This document shows positions 1-5,901 of a stretch of DNA of 6,527 nucleotides, piece after piece. Position 1 is the first letter of the stretch; every line of letters starts with the position of its first letter. The stretch spans positions 9,993 through 16,519 of the forward strand of contig PLGA01000539.1 in assembly GCA_003139735.1 (NCBI GenBank). Direction: 5' to 3'. Below the pieces are notes generated by a model. The model was not told where the DNA came from. It saw only the letters and a list, made by a program, of their open reading frames with translations, and searched no databases. Source of the stretch: Bryobacterales bacterium (GTDB lineage Bacteria; Acidobacteriota; Terriglobia; Bryobacterales; Bryobacteraceae). Both the position numbers and the translations under genes were made by a program.

Positions 1-291
1 GTCCGCGAGTTGCGCAGCACCGGCGTCAACAATCACCGGCCGACGATTCGCGCCACCATTGTCATCGGCAGGATTCTGGTCCACCGGCGGGCACATGCGC
101 GGCTGGACGATCCGGTATTCCAATGGGTATGCCACGACGTTCTCGCCACCGAGACGGCCAAAGTCACGCGGGACGGGCAGTCGTTGATGCCACATAAGAT
201 CGACGAAGCCATAGCCAAAATCTGCGGCGCCTCTCTCAAACCGCGGAGAAATGCCAGCCAGCCCGCCTCGGAAGACAAGGGAAAGGACTGA
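1..291 (+). CDS. gvpN: GvpN gas vesicle AAA+ ATPase, C-terminal fragment
   Basis: The reading frame is open from the first base and ends with TGA at 289-291, giving the last 96 residues of a protein whose start lies outside the window. GvpN is a MoxR-like AAA+ ATPase that, in characterised clusters, supports enlargement of gas vesicles from the initial bicones. The Walker motifs lie upstream and are not visible. What is seen is the C-terminal lid region: HRPTIRATIVIGRIL (residues about 12-26), then DDPVFQWVCHDVLATETAKV (about 36-55), which match the 'hRPtiRa.i.ia' and 'F..vc.DvL.sE' patterns I associate with GvpN ends. A short basic and polar tail follows. The assignment is supported by the gvpF, gvpG and gvpK genes downstream. 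Other MoxR ATPases are possible from the fragment alone but unlikely here. Confidence 0.85.
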   Translation, partial: VRELRSTGVNNHRPTIRATIVIGRILVHRRAHARLDDPVFQWVCHDVLATETAKVTRDGQSLMPHKIDEAIAKICGASLKPRRNASQPASEDKGKD

Positions 292-295
292 TGTC

Positions 296-610
296 ATGGC
301 CATCCCCCTAAAAGGTCTAAACAACATTCGCACCCTCTCCGGCCGGGTGGACCAGGTTTCCTTGCCCTACCGCAGCTACATGCAGATCACCTGCCTGGAG
401 ATGGAAAAGGCCCGGCGCGATATGGAGCGCAAGAGCGCCAGCGGGCGCATCGCGGTGATCGACGCTCGTCTCGATGAGATCGAGAAGGCCAAGCAGGAGC
501 TGCTTCAGGCGGTGGCTACGCCGGGCCAAAGGATGCCGGGGAGCCTGCCCGGCCTGGACCTGAAACCCGCGCCCCGCCGAAGCACGGGCGGATTCAAGAT
601 CCGTTACTAA
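296..610 (+). CDS. Unrecognised 104-aa coiled-coil protein of the gvp operon
   Basis: This is a small soluble protein of unknown function, with no signal peptide or membrane segment. I chose ATG 296 because AAAGGA (282-287) sits 8 nt upstream; an in-frame ATG at 251 would lie inside gvpN and has no such site. The N-terminus (residues 1-34) includes NIRTLSGRVDQV and a YRSYMQITCLEME stretch. Residues about 34-74 are a charged helix rich in Glu, Lys and Arg that looks like a coiled coil (EKARRDMERK, DARLDEIEKAKQELLQ). A Pro/Gly-rich linker follows, ending in a distinct GGFKIRY terminus. The gene starts 4 nt after the gvpN stop and is clearly cotranscribed. The tidy N-term/helix/linker/C-term layout suggests a conserved accessory Gvp component, perhaps an adaptor, but no named family is claimed. 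Confidence 0.8.
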   Translation: MAIPLKGLNNIRTLSGRVDQVSLPYRSYMQITCLEMEKARRDMERKSASGRIAVIDARLDEIEKAKQELLQAVATPGQRMPGSLPGLDLKPAPRRSTGGFKIRY

Positions 611-623
611 AGGGAAACAGACC

Positions 624-851
624 ATGCTGACGCTCAGGACCTCCGCCCACATCCCCGCAAACCGACACTGCAGAAGCTTCCGCCTTGTCCCCGCTTCCAC
701 CGGTGCGTCTCGTGCGCGGGCGGGCGGGCGGCGTCTGCTTCAGGAATGGACCCGGCTGTTAGACGCCGAGTCGCGGCGTCTCTGGCTGGACGATCGATGG
801 AGCGCGCATGTGCGACGAGTCCAGTCGAGACAATGGAGGAGGCCCCGATGA
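624..851 (+). CDS. Possible small Arg-rich protein coupled to gvpF (doubtful)
   Basis: A 75-codon ORF fills the gap between the 104-aa protein gene and gvpF. In favour: an AGGG (611-614) lies 9 nt before its ATG, it starts 13 nt after the previous stop, and its TGA (849-851) overlaps the gvpF ATG (848-850) as ATGA, the usual arrangement for translational coupling. Against: the product is very Arg-rich, matches nothing I know, and the first half reads like noise. The second half (about residues 37-61, with LLQEWTRLLDAESRRLW) is more protein-like, with a plausible amphipathic helix containing several Trp. It could be a real small Gvp accessory protein, a decayed gene, or a leader region that is not translated into a stable product. 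Confidence 0.35.
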   Translation: MLTLRTSAHIPANRHCRSFRLVPASTGASRARAGGRRLLQEWTRLLDAESRRLWLDDRWSAHVRRVQSRQWRRPR

Positions 852-1651
852 AGGACCCTGACGGTGCGGCAGTGTCAGATAGCCCCGCCAATCAGCCGGC
901 AGTGCCTGTGGCTCACGGGAGGCATTATCTGTACGCCGTCGTGGCGGGGGGTGAACCACGGTCCTACCGATCTCTCGGCATCGAAGGGAACGACGTGTAC
1001 ACCATTACCGAGGGACGCGTGGCCGCGGTTGTCAGCGGTTTGGCCGGTTCCAAGATCCGGCCGCAACGCGCTAACCTGGCGGCTCACCAAGCGGTGCTCA
1101 AGTGTCTGATGGCCGACACAACCCCGCTGCCGATGGCCTTCGGCACGATTGCCGCTAGCCCGGAGGCCATCCGCAAAATCCTGGTCCGGAATCAGCACGC
1201 CTTCCGGGAGCAGCTCCAGCGGGTGGCCGGCAAAGTGGAAATGGGGTTGCGCGTAGCTTGGGACGTACCGAATATCTTCGAGTATTTCGTCAACACGCAT
1301 GCTGAACTGCGCCTGGCGCGGGACCGCCTGGTGGGCGTCCGCCACGAGTTCACACAGGAAGAGAAGATCGAACTGGGCCGGATGTTCGACCGCCTGCTCA
1401 ATGAGGACCGGGCGGACCACACTCGGAAGGTGGAGCAAGTGCTGACGCCTGTGTGCGTGGAATTCAAGGCGAACCAATGCCGCAATGAGCGCGAGGTCAT
1501 GAACCTGGCATGCCTGGTGGGGCGCGACGCACACGAAGAGTTTTCCGCCGGCGTGTTCGCGGCAGCCAAGCTGTTCGACAATAATTTCTCCTTCGACTAT
1601 AGCGGACCCTGGGCGCCGCACAACTTCGTCGAACTCGATCTGGAGCAGTAA
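848..1651 (+). CDS. gvpF: GvpF/GvpL family gas vesicle protein
   Basis: This 267-aa product belongs to the GvpF/L family, cytosolic or shell-associated proteins that bind GvpA and take part in early gas vesicle assembly. ATG 848 is preferred because GGAGGAGG (835-842) lies 5 nt upstream; an in-frame ATG at 833 would put that site inside the gene. After a disordered 25-residue N-terminus the family core begins with HYLYAVVAG (about 26-34). It continues with the ITEGRVAAVVS strand (53-63), the hallmark HQAVL...TPLPMAFGT region (80-100), FEYFVNTHAE (144-153), a long charged helical section (about 165-220), and the C-terminal FSFDYSGPWAPHNFVELDLE block (247-266). Length is normal for the family. 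It precedes gvpG, as gvpF does in Bacillus megaterium. The F versus L label is by position only; no second F/L paralogue is in the window. Confidence 0.93.
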   Translation: MKDPDGAAVSDSPANQPAVPVAHGRHYLYAVVAGGEPRSYRSLGIEGNDVYTITEGRVAAVVSGLAGSKIRPQRANLAAHQAVLKCLMADTTPLPMAFGTIAASPEAIRKILVRNQHAFREQLQRVAGKVEMGLRVAWDVPNIFEYFVNTHAELRLARDRLVGVRHEFTQEEKIELGRMFDRLLNEDRADHTRKVEQVLTPVCVEFKANQCRNEREVMNLACLVGRDAHEEFSAGVFAAAKLFDNNFSFDYSGPWAPHNFVELDLEQ

Positions 1652-1944
1652 TGTTGCTGGTGGACGACATCCTCTGTTTCCCAGTCACCAGCATTCTGTG
1701 GATTTTCCGGGAAATTAACAAGATTGCCCACGAGGAACTGGACGGCGAAGGCCAGTTGATCAACGAGCAGTTGAGACTCCTCTACATGCAACTGGAAACC
1801 GGCCGGATTACCGAACAACAGTTCGACGCCGAAGAGAAGATCTTGCTGGACCGGCTGGACGCAATCGACAGGCGTCTGGAAGACGAGGGAGAATTCGAGG
1901 ATCCCGGCGCCGTGACGGCCGAGCAGGAGATTGGCCATCCGTAA
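1651..1944 (+). CDS. gvpG: Gas vesicle protein GvpG
   Basis: This is a 97-aa GvpG, a small accessory protein needed for gas vesicle formation in several hosts and thought to act with GvpF/L in assembly. The ATG shares its A with the gvpF stop (TAATG at 1649-1653), so the two are likely translationally coupled. The N-terminal hydrophobic segment LLVDDILCFPVTSILWIFRE (residues 2-21) is the family signature. It is followed by an acidic helix with INEQLRLLYMQLETGRITEQ (37-56) and the EFD-like QQFDAEEKILLDRLDAID run (56-73). The last 20 residues are acidic and probably disordered. Length and motif order are typical. The gene ends 18 nt before the ATPase gene. Confidence 0.93.
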   Translation: MLLVDDILCFPVTSILWIFREINKIAHEELDGEGQLINEQLRLLYMQLETGRITEQQFDAEEKILLDRLDAIDRRLEDEGEFEDPGAVTAEQEIGHP

Positions 1945-1962
1945 AAGGCGCGGGAGATCGGC

Positions 1963-3948
1963 ATGAGCCAGCGGATGCCAGCGTTTTTCGATCAGCAAGG
2001 CCTCCAGCTCCTGCTGTTCGGCGGCAAGGGTGGGGTGGGTAAGACCACCTGTGCCACGGCGGCCGCGTTGCGCATGTCGGCGCTCGCCCCGGGCCGTTCC
2101 TGGCTGCTGGTTTCCACCGACCCTGCCCACTCCGTACGGGACAGCTTGGCAGGTCATGCGCCCCCAGGCAACCTGCAAGTGCTGGAGATGGACGCCCAAC
2201 AATACTTGGCTGAATTCCGCGAGCAGAACGGCCCGATGCTGCGGCAGATTGCCGCCGTCGGCACCTTCCTGGACGATGAGGACATCAGTCAATTCCTGAG
2301 CCTTTCCCTGCCCGGTCTCGATGAGTTGATGGCCTTCTTCGAGATCTCCGCCTGGGTGGAGGGCCGCCGGTACGGCTGCATCGTGGTGGATACGGCGCCC
2401 AGCGGCCACACCCTGCGCCTGCTGGCCATGCCCGAACTGATTGGGCAATGGCTTAGCACGTTGGAGGCGCTGCTGGCCAAGCACCGGTACATGCGGCGGA
2501 TGTTCAGCCGGGATAGCAGCCCGGACCGCCTCGACCTGTTCATCATCAAGTGGAAATCCTCGCTGCGGCGAACCGAGCGTCTGCTGCGCGATCCGGCCCG
2601 CACCCAGTTTGTTCTCGTCACGATTGCCGAGCCGCTCAGCGTGCACGAAACCCTGGCGCTGTCCCGGGAATTGCTGGAGCGAAAAATGCCGGTAACGGAG
2701 TTGATCGTGAACCAACTCCATCTGGAGAGCGATTGCCCCGCCTGCTCGGCCGCCGCCTCGACCGAACAGGTTCAGATTCAACGGCTCCTGGCCGGACTCG
2801 AGGTCCCTTGTGCAGCGTGGGGAATCGAACTGTTGGCGGAAGAGGTTCGCGGCCTGGAGTCGCTATCCGGATTCTGGGACCACGCGCGGCCGGCCCCTCA
2901 ACGGCCGGTGAGTGCGGCCAAGCCTGGTGGGCCCCCCGAACCGGCCGTGCTGCATCGGGCTGCGCCTCCCTCTACGCGGATACAGTTTATCCTAGTGGCC
3001 GGCAAAGGCGGCGTGGGCAAGACGACGCTCTCGTGCGCGACCGCCGTGCGGCTGGCGCGCGATTTCCCCGAGAAGCGGGTTCTGCTTTTCTCCACCGATC
3101 CGGCCCACTCACTCTCCGCCTGCCTGCAAGCGGAAATCGGCCCCCGGCCGACCGTCCTCTTCCTTGGCCTGACCGCCATGGAAATCGACGCCAGTGCGGA
3201 GTTTGAAAAGCTGAAAATGCGTTACGCCGAGGATCTGGAGAGCTTTCTTGAGTCCGTTTCCCGCGGGTTCGACTTGACTTTCGACCGCGTAGTCCTCGAG
3301 AAGATGATGGACATGGCGCCGCCAGGGCTGGATGAAATCATGGCGCTCACGCGCATCATGGAGTTTCTGGCCCGGGACAGCTACGATCTTTTCGTTCTTG
3401 ATTGCGCACCGACCGGCCACCTGATTCGCCTGCTGGAACTCCCGGAGCTCATCAACGAGTGGCTGAAGGCCTTCTTCAACCTCTTCCTCAAGTACGAACG
3501 CATCCTGCGATTGCCCGGATTCGCCGACGAACTGGTGGGGATCTCCCGGAACTTGAAGAAGCTCCGGGAACTGCTCCGGAATCCGGCCGCCTCCGTGCTG
3601 TACGCGGTGAGCATCCCCACCCGGATGGCGCTGGAGGAAACCAAGGATCTGGTGGTCGCGTGCGACCGGATGGGCATGGCCGTCCCGCTCGTGTTTCTGA
3701 ACCTGATGACACCGCCGGGCGATTGCCGCCTGTGTTCGAACCTGCGGCGGAGGGAGCTGCTGGTGGCGGAGAGTTTCCGGCAGATGTTCCCTGAGAAGCA
3801 ACAGACGCTGGTTTACAGACAGCCGGAGATCGCCGGGCTGGAGCGGCTGGAGAAGTTTGGGCGGCGCTTGTACCAGCCCGCTATACAGGAGATGGTCAGC
3901 CGTGACGCATCGTTAAACCACACCCGACGGAGACATGTTCATGCCTGA
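1963..3948 (+). CDS. Tandem ArsA/Get3-family ATPase embedded in the gvp operon
   Basis: This 661-aa protein consists of two fused ArsA/Get3-type (SIMIBI class, deviant Walker A) ATPase domains joined by a Pro/Ala-rich linker (about 306-339). GGGAG (1952-1956) precedes the ATG by 6 nt. Half 1 has GGKGGVGKTT at 20-29, STDPAHS at 51-57, PGLDE at 117-121, DTAPSGH at 143-149 and a CxxC at C258/C261. Half 2 repeats the order: AGKGGVGKTT at 346-355, STDPAHS at 377-383, PGLDE at 454-458, DCAPTGH at 480-486 and CxxC at C588/C591. All nucleotide-binding residues look intact in both halves. E. coli ArsA is also a fused double ATPase, but its metalloid-binding cysteines (C113, C172, C422) have no counterpart here: PGLDE, as in Get3, replaces the ArsA segment around C113 and C422. 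There is no arsB or arsR nearby. Its place between gvpG and gvpS, with a gvpS overlap, argues for a gas vesicle role. Targeting, chaperoning or positioning is inference; the true partner is unknown. Confidence 0.9.
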   Translation: MSQRMPAFFDQQGLQLLLFGGKGGVGKTTCATAAALRMSALAPGRSWLLVSTDPAHSVRDSLAGHAPPGNLQVLEMDAQQYLAEFREQNGPMLRQIAAVGTFLDDEDISQFLSLSLPGLDELMAFFEISAWVEGRRYGCIVVDTAPSGHTLRLLAMPELIGQWLSTLEALLAKHRYMRRMFSRDSSPDRLDLFIIKWKSSLRRTERLLRDPARTQFVLVTIAEPLSVHETLALSRELLERKMPVTELIVNQLHLESDCPACSAAASTEQVQIQRLLAGLEVPCAAWGIELLAEEVRGLESLSGFWDHARPAPQRPVSAAKPGGPPEPAVLHRAAPPSTRIQFILVAGKGGVGKTTLSCATAVRLARDFPEKRVLLFSTDPAHSLSACLQAEIGPRPTVLFLGLTAMEIDASAEFEKLKMRYAEDLESFLESVSRGFDLTFDRVVLEKMMDMAPPGLDEIMALTRIMEFLARDSYDLFVLDCAPTGHLIRLLELPELINEWLKAFFNLFLKYERILRLPGFADELVGISRNLKKLRELLRNPAASVLYAVSIPTRMALEETKDLVVACDRMGMAVPLVFLNLMTPPGDCRLCSNLRRRELLVAESFRQMFPEKQQTLVYRQPEIAGLERLEKFGRRLYQPAIQEMVSRDASLNHTRRRHVHA

Positions 3949-4216
3949 ACTATGCGAGCTGGACGAAAGTCTGAAAGGCGTTTCGATCTGCGAGGTTCTC
4001 GATCGTGTGCTGAACAAGGGGGTCGTGGTGGCTGGCGAGGTGACCATTTCGCTGGCCGGCGTGGACCTCGTGTACTTGGGCCTGAATCTGGTCTTGACTT
4101 CCATCGAGACCGCGCGAGATAGCTTGGCGAACGGGCGAGCAGCAGATGGTCAGGCAATAGATATCGGAAAGGGGAATACCAATGGATCCGGTCGGAACAA
4201 CGCGGGTCGAGTCTGA
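3941..4216 (+). CDS. gvpS: GvpS-like minor gas vesicle shell protein (GvpA/J/M superfamily)
   Basis: This 91-aa member of the GvpA superfamily is probably a minor shell or nucleation protein. Of two in-frame ATGs (3935 and 3941), 3941 is chosen because GGAG (3929-3932) is 8 nt away; for 3935 it would be only 2 nt. The conserved core covers residues 14-59: the helix VSICEVLDRVLNKGVVVAGE (14-33), strands around VTISLAGVDLVYLGL (34-48), and the second helix VLTSIETARD (51-60). The AGVDLVYL motif is the one seen in Bacillus megaterium GvpS and separates it from GvpA and GvpJ. The last 30 residues are a Gly/Asn-rich hydrophilic tail without family similarity, and its final third is encoded within the overlap with gvpK. 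The start overlaps the ATPase stop by 8 nt. Some annotations would call this gvpM or gvpJ. Confidence 0.87.
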   Translation: MPELCELDESLKGVSICEVLDRVLNKGVVVAGEVTISLAGVDLVYLGLNLVLTSIETARDSLANGRAADGQAIDIGKGNTNGSGRNNAGRV

Positions 4217-4559
4217 ATCGATCCGGGACTTTGCGCTCGTGATGCAGCAGGATGACAAACTCCAGCCGCGGGCGCCGCGCAGCGGAACTCCGGGCGGGGC
4301 ACGCCTGGAATTGGACCCGGAACGTCTGAAAAACGGACTAGGACAACTCGTTCTCACTGTCATCAAGCTCTTGCACGAATTGCTGGAGCGCCAGGCGCTC
4401 CGTCGCATCGACGCCGGCTCGCTCACCGAGGAACAGATCGAACGGATGGGACTCACCCTGATGGGCCAGGCAGAAGAAATCGATCGCCTGCGAAGAGAAT
4501 TCGGCCTCGATGAGCAGGATCTGAACCTCGATCTGGGACCCTTAGGGAAGCTTTTTTAA
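4182..4559 (+). CDS. gvpK: Gas vesicle protein GvpK
   Basis: This 125-aa GvpK is a small, mostly helical accessory protein essential for gas vesicle formation in several hosts; its exact role is unsettled. A purine-rich AAAGGGG (4168-4174) lies 7 nt before ATG 4182, within the end of gvpS; the two genes overlap by 35 nt in different frames. Residues 1-40 are a variable, probably disordered N-terminus. The family core begins at LELDPERLKNGLGQLVLTVI (42-61), continues through LLHELLERQALRRIDAGSLT (63-82) and EEQIERMGLTL (83-93), and closes with the family-typical DLNLDLGPLGKLF (113-125). Length and termini are normal. It sits between gvpS and gvpJ, as in Bacillus megaterium. Confidence 0.95.
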   Translation: MDPVGTTRVESESIRDFALVMQQDDKLQPRAPRSGTPGGARLELDPERLKNGLGQLVLTVIKLLHELLERQALRRIDAGSLTEEQIERMGLTLMGQAEEIDRLRREFGLDEQDLNLDLGPLGKLF

Positions 4560-4574
4560 CAGAGGAGATTTTAC

Positions 4575-4892
4575 ATGCCCCAACAGGCAGTTGTGCACGC
4601 GATGCAGAGTTCGACTCTGTCTGATGTACTCGAACGAGTGCTGGACAAAGGCATTGTCATCGCCGGCGACATCAAGATCAAGCTGGTGGACATTGAGTTG
4701 CTCTCCATTCAGATCCGCCTGGTGATCTGTTCGGTGGACAAGGCCAAGGAGATGGGCATGGATTGGTGGGTCAATAACCCCGTCTTTTGCAGCCAGGCTC
4801 CTCAAGGACAATTGGAAGCTTCTCTTGCCAAGATCGACGAGAGGCTGGCAAGGCTTGAGGCTTCCTCGGCGAGTGAGACGATCCCGGCTTGA
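4575..4892 (+). CDS. gvpJ: GvpJ-like minor gas vesicle shell protein (GvpA superfamily)
   Basis: This 105-aa protein of the GvpA superfamily is a minor shell component thought to act at vesicle nucleation or the tips rather than building the rib wall. A strong AGAGGAGA (4561-4568) precedes ATG 4575. The core runs from QSSTLSDVLERVLDKGIVIA (11-30) through GDIKIKLVDIELLSIQIRLV (31-50) to CSVDKAKEMGMDWWVNNP (52-69). The GIVIAGDI, VDIELL and KAKEMGMDWW motifs are those of Bacillus megaterium GvpJ; GvpA itself lacks the DWW segment. The C-terminus has a short coiled-coil-like helix (LEASLAKIDERLARLEA, 80-96). The gene follows gvpK after 15 nt and is the last clear gene of the operon here. It is paralogous to the gvpS-like gene. 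Confidence 0.9.
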   Translation: MPQQAVVHAMQSSTLSDVLERVLDKGIVIAGDIKIKLVDIELLSIQIRLVICSVDKAKEMGMDWWVNNPVFCSQAPQGQLEASLAKIDERLARLEASSASETIPA

Positions 4893-5007
4893 GCTTCTCT
4901 GGCCCCGTGCCGGTCGGAACCGGGACGCAGATGCTGATTTCAAGACATCGCGGGGTTTCGGCTACCCACACCGCCCGCTGTTTTGAAGGTGGAAACTGCC
5001 CACGCCA
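4893..5007. other. Intergenic gap between convergent gvp operon and SWIM gene
   Basis: This 115-nt spacer separates the stops of two convergent genes and is where both transcripts should end. A short inverted repeat (4907-4926) is the only structure seen. Neither strand has a clear run of T residues after a stem, so a classical intrinsic terminator is not evident. No convincing small gene or repeat was recognised. Confidence 0.6.
4907..4926. terminator. Short hairpin, weak candidate terminator
   Basis: CCGGT (4910-4914) pairs with ACCGG (4919-4923) around a 4-nt CGGA loop. After a G-G mismatch the stem extends by two more pairs (GT 4907-4908 with AC 4925-4926). It begins 15 nt after the gvpJ stop, a fitting place for the end of the gvp transcript. 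No T-tract follows on either strand, so it may be only a 3'-end stabilising stem, or chance in GC-rich DNA. Confidence 0.25.
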
Positions 5008-5898
5008 CTATTTCTTCGCCGGTCGCCGCGACTTTGGCGTGCCCGTCGAGCGCTTCCGGCGCTCGGTCGAAGCGGCCTGCTTTCGCGGTTTGCCCTTCGC
5101 CACGGGCACCGCTGCCGCCTTCTTTGCGCGCTTTGGCTTGGCCGGTTTGCGCTCGGCCAGCCCCTCGTCGGGACTGGCGCCCTGCGCCATGTCGAGGCCG
5201 AAAACCCCGGCGAGGTCTTCGCCTTCGAGAAGCTTGCCGGCTGCCGGTCCCCGCTTCGCCAGCGGAGCCGCCTTGCCCGCGTTGAGAATCAATTCCGCCT
5301 CGTCCACCGCACGCAAGCGGAAGAGAAGTTCGGGTTGATGATCGAACCGCGCGCCGATGCCGTACAGCACCGCGGCAATATGCTTGCACATGCCGGCCCA
5401 GTCGGGGCAACTGCACGAAAGCTGGATCTCGGCCGGTGAAGGAAACAGGCCATGGTTCTGCCGGCAGATCCGCTCCATGACGCCCTTGGACAACCGTCCT
5501 TGCAGCAACTCGACCAGCGAATCGATCGCGCCCGCGCAGTCGGCGCAGATGGATTTCCACTGCGCCTTCTTGACCGGCGCCACTTTCAGCGTGACTTTGT
5601 ACAACTCCGAGCCGCTGACGTGGGCATGGATCTCGCCGGAGGTAATCTGCAGGTCGACCACCGACCCGTTGCGCACATAGGTCCGCCCGCGCGGCAGCCG
5701 GTTGGCATAATCGCTGTACCGCTCGAGGTTCTCGCACCAGGCGCTGCCCCAGAAGGTCTTGGCGATGGTTCGGCCTTCGATCACGACCGGTGACACATCG
5801 TGCCCTTGCTTCTTGCGCTTCGCCATTTCGCGCGCCGCTTTGCGCCGCCGCTCCGCAACGGAAACATAGGGTCGCCATTCCCAACCGTCGTACGCCAT
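5008..5898 (-). CDS. SWIM zinc-finger protein with long basic tail
   Basis: This 296-aa protein carries a SWIM domain, a zinc-binding fold of pattern CxCx(n)CxH that binds DNA or proteins and is often linked to SWI2/SNF2 ATPases. The finger is CSCPDWAGMCKH, with C162, C164, C171 and H173 as ligands. The N-terminal half shows the features usual in bacterial SWIM proteins encoded beside SNF2 helicases: RTIAKTFWGSAWCENLERYS (43-62), GRTYVRNGSVVDLQI (71-85), and a domain with VSGSELYKVTL (94-104). From about residue 250 to the end it is a Lys/Arg/Ala/Pro-rich disordered tail, plausibly for nonspecific nucleic acid binding. AAAGGAGG lies 8 nt before the ATG, within the end of the SNF2 gene, whose stop is 3 nt upstream; the two are surely cotranscribed and probably partners. 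The precise role is unknown. Confidence 0.88.
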   Translation of the reverse strand: MAYDGWEWRPYVSVAERRRKAAREMAKRKKQGHDVSPVVIEGRTIAKTFWGSAWCENLERYSDYANRLPRGRTYVRNGSVVDLQITSGEIHAHVSGSELYKVTLKVAPVKKAQWKSICADCAGAIDSLVELLQGRLSKGVMERICRQNHGLFPSPAEIQLSCSCPDWAGMCKHIAAVLYGIGARFDHQPELLFRLRAVDEAELILNAGKAAPLAKRGPAAGKLLEGEDLAGVFGLDMAQGASPDEGLAERKPAKPKRAKKAAAVPVAKGKPRKQAASTERRKRSTGTPKSRRPAKK

Positions 5899-5901
5899 CG
5901 A

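Noticed and set aside
875..1621. 248-codon ORF on the - strand opposite gvpF
   Set aside because: It is an antisense shadow of a clear GvpF/L gene, with no domain and no start signal seen.
1597..2781. 394-codon ORF on the - strand
   Set aside because: It lies antisense to gvpG and the ATPase, whose motifs are unmistakable. Its product is Gln/His/Gly-rich with no recognisable domain, as expected from the complement of a GC-rich gene.
2550..3206. 218-codon + strand ORF inside the ATPase gene
   Set aside because: It is an alternative frame of the ATPase gene spanning the linker; composition is Arg/Gly/Pro-rich with no motif.
1963..3948. Annotation of the tandem ATPase as an arsenite pump subunit (arsA)
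   Set aside because: No arsB, arsR or arsD lies nearby, the metalloid-binding cysteines are absent, and the gene is within a gas vesicle operon.
3941..4892. One of the two GvpA-superfamily genes being the main shell gene gvpA
   Set aside because: The AGVDLVYL motif (GvpS type) and the KAKEMGMDWW motif (GvpJ type) identify both as minor proteins. gvpA is not in the window.
5047..5065. Perfect 7-bp inverted repeat with a 5-nt loop as a terminator for the SWIM gene
   Set aside because: It lies within the coding sequence, about 40 nt before the stop, in the repetitive Arg-rich tail, and has no T-tract.
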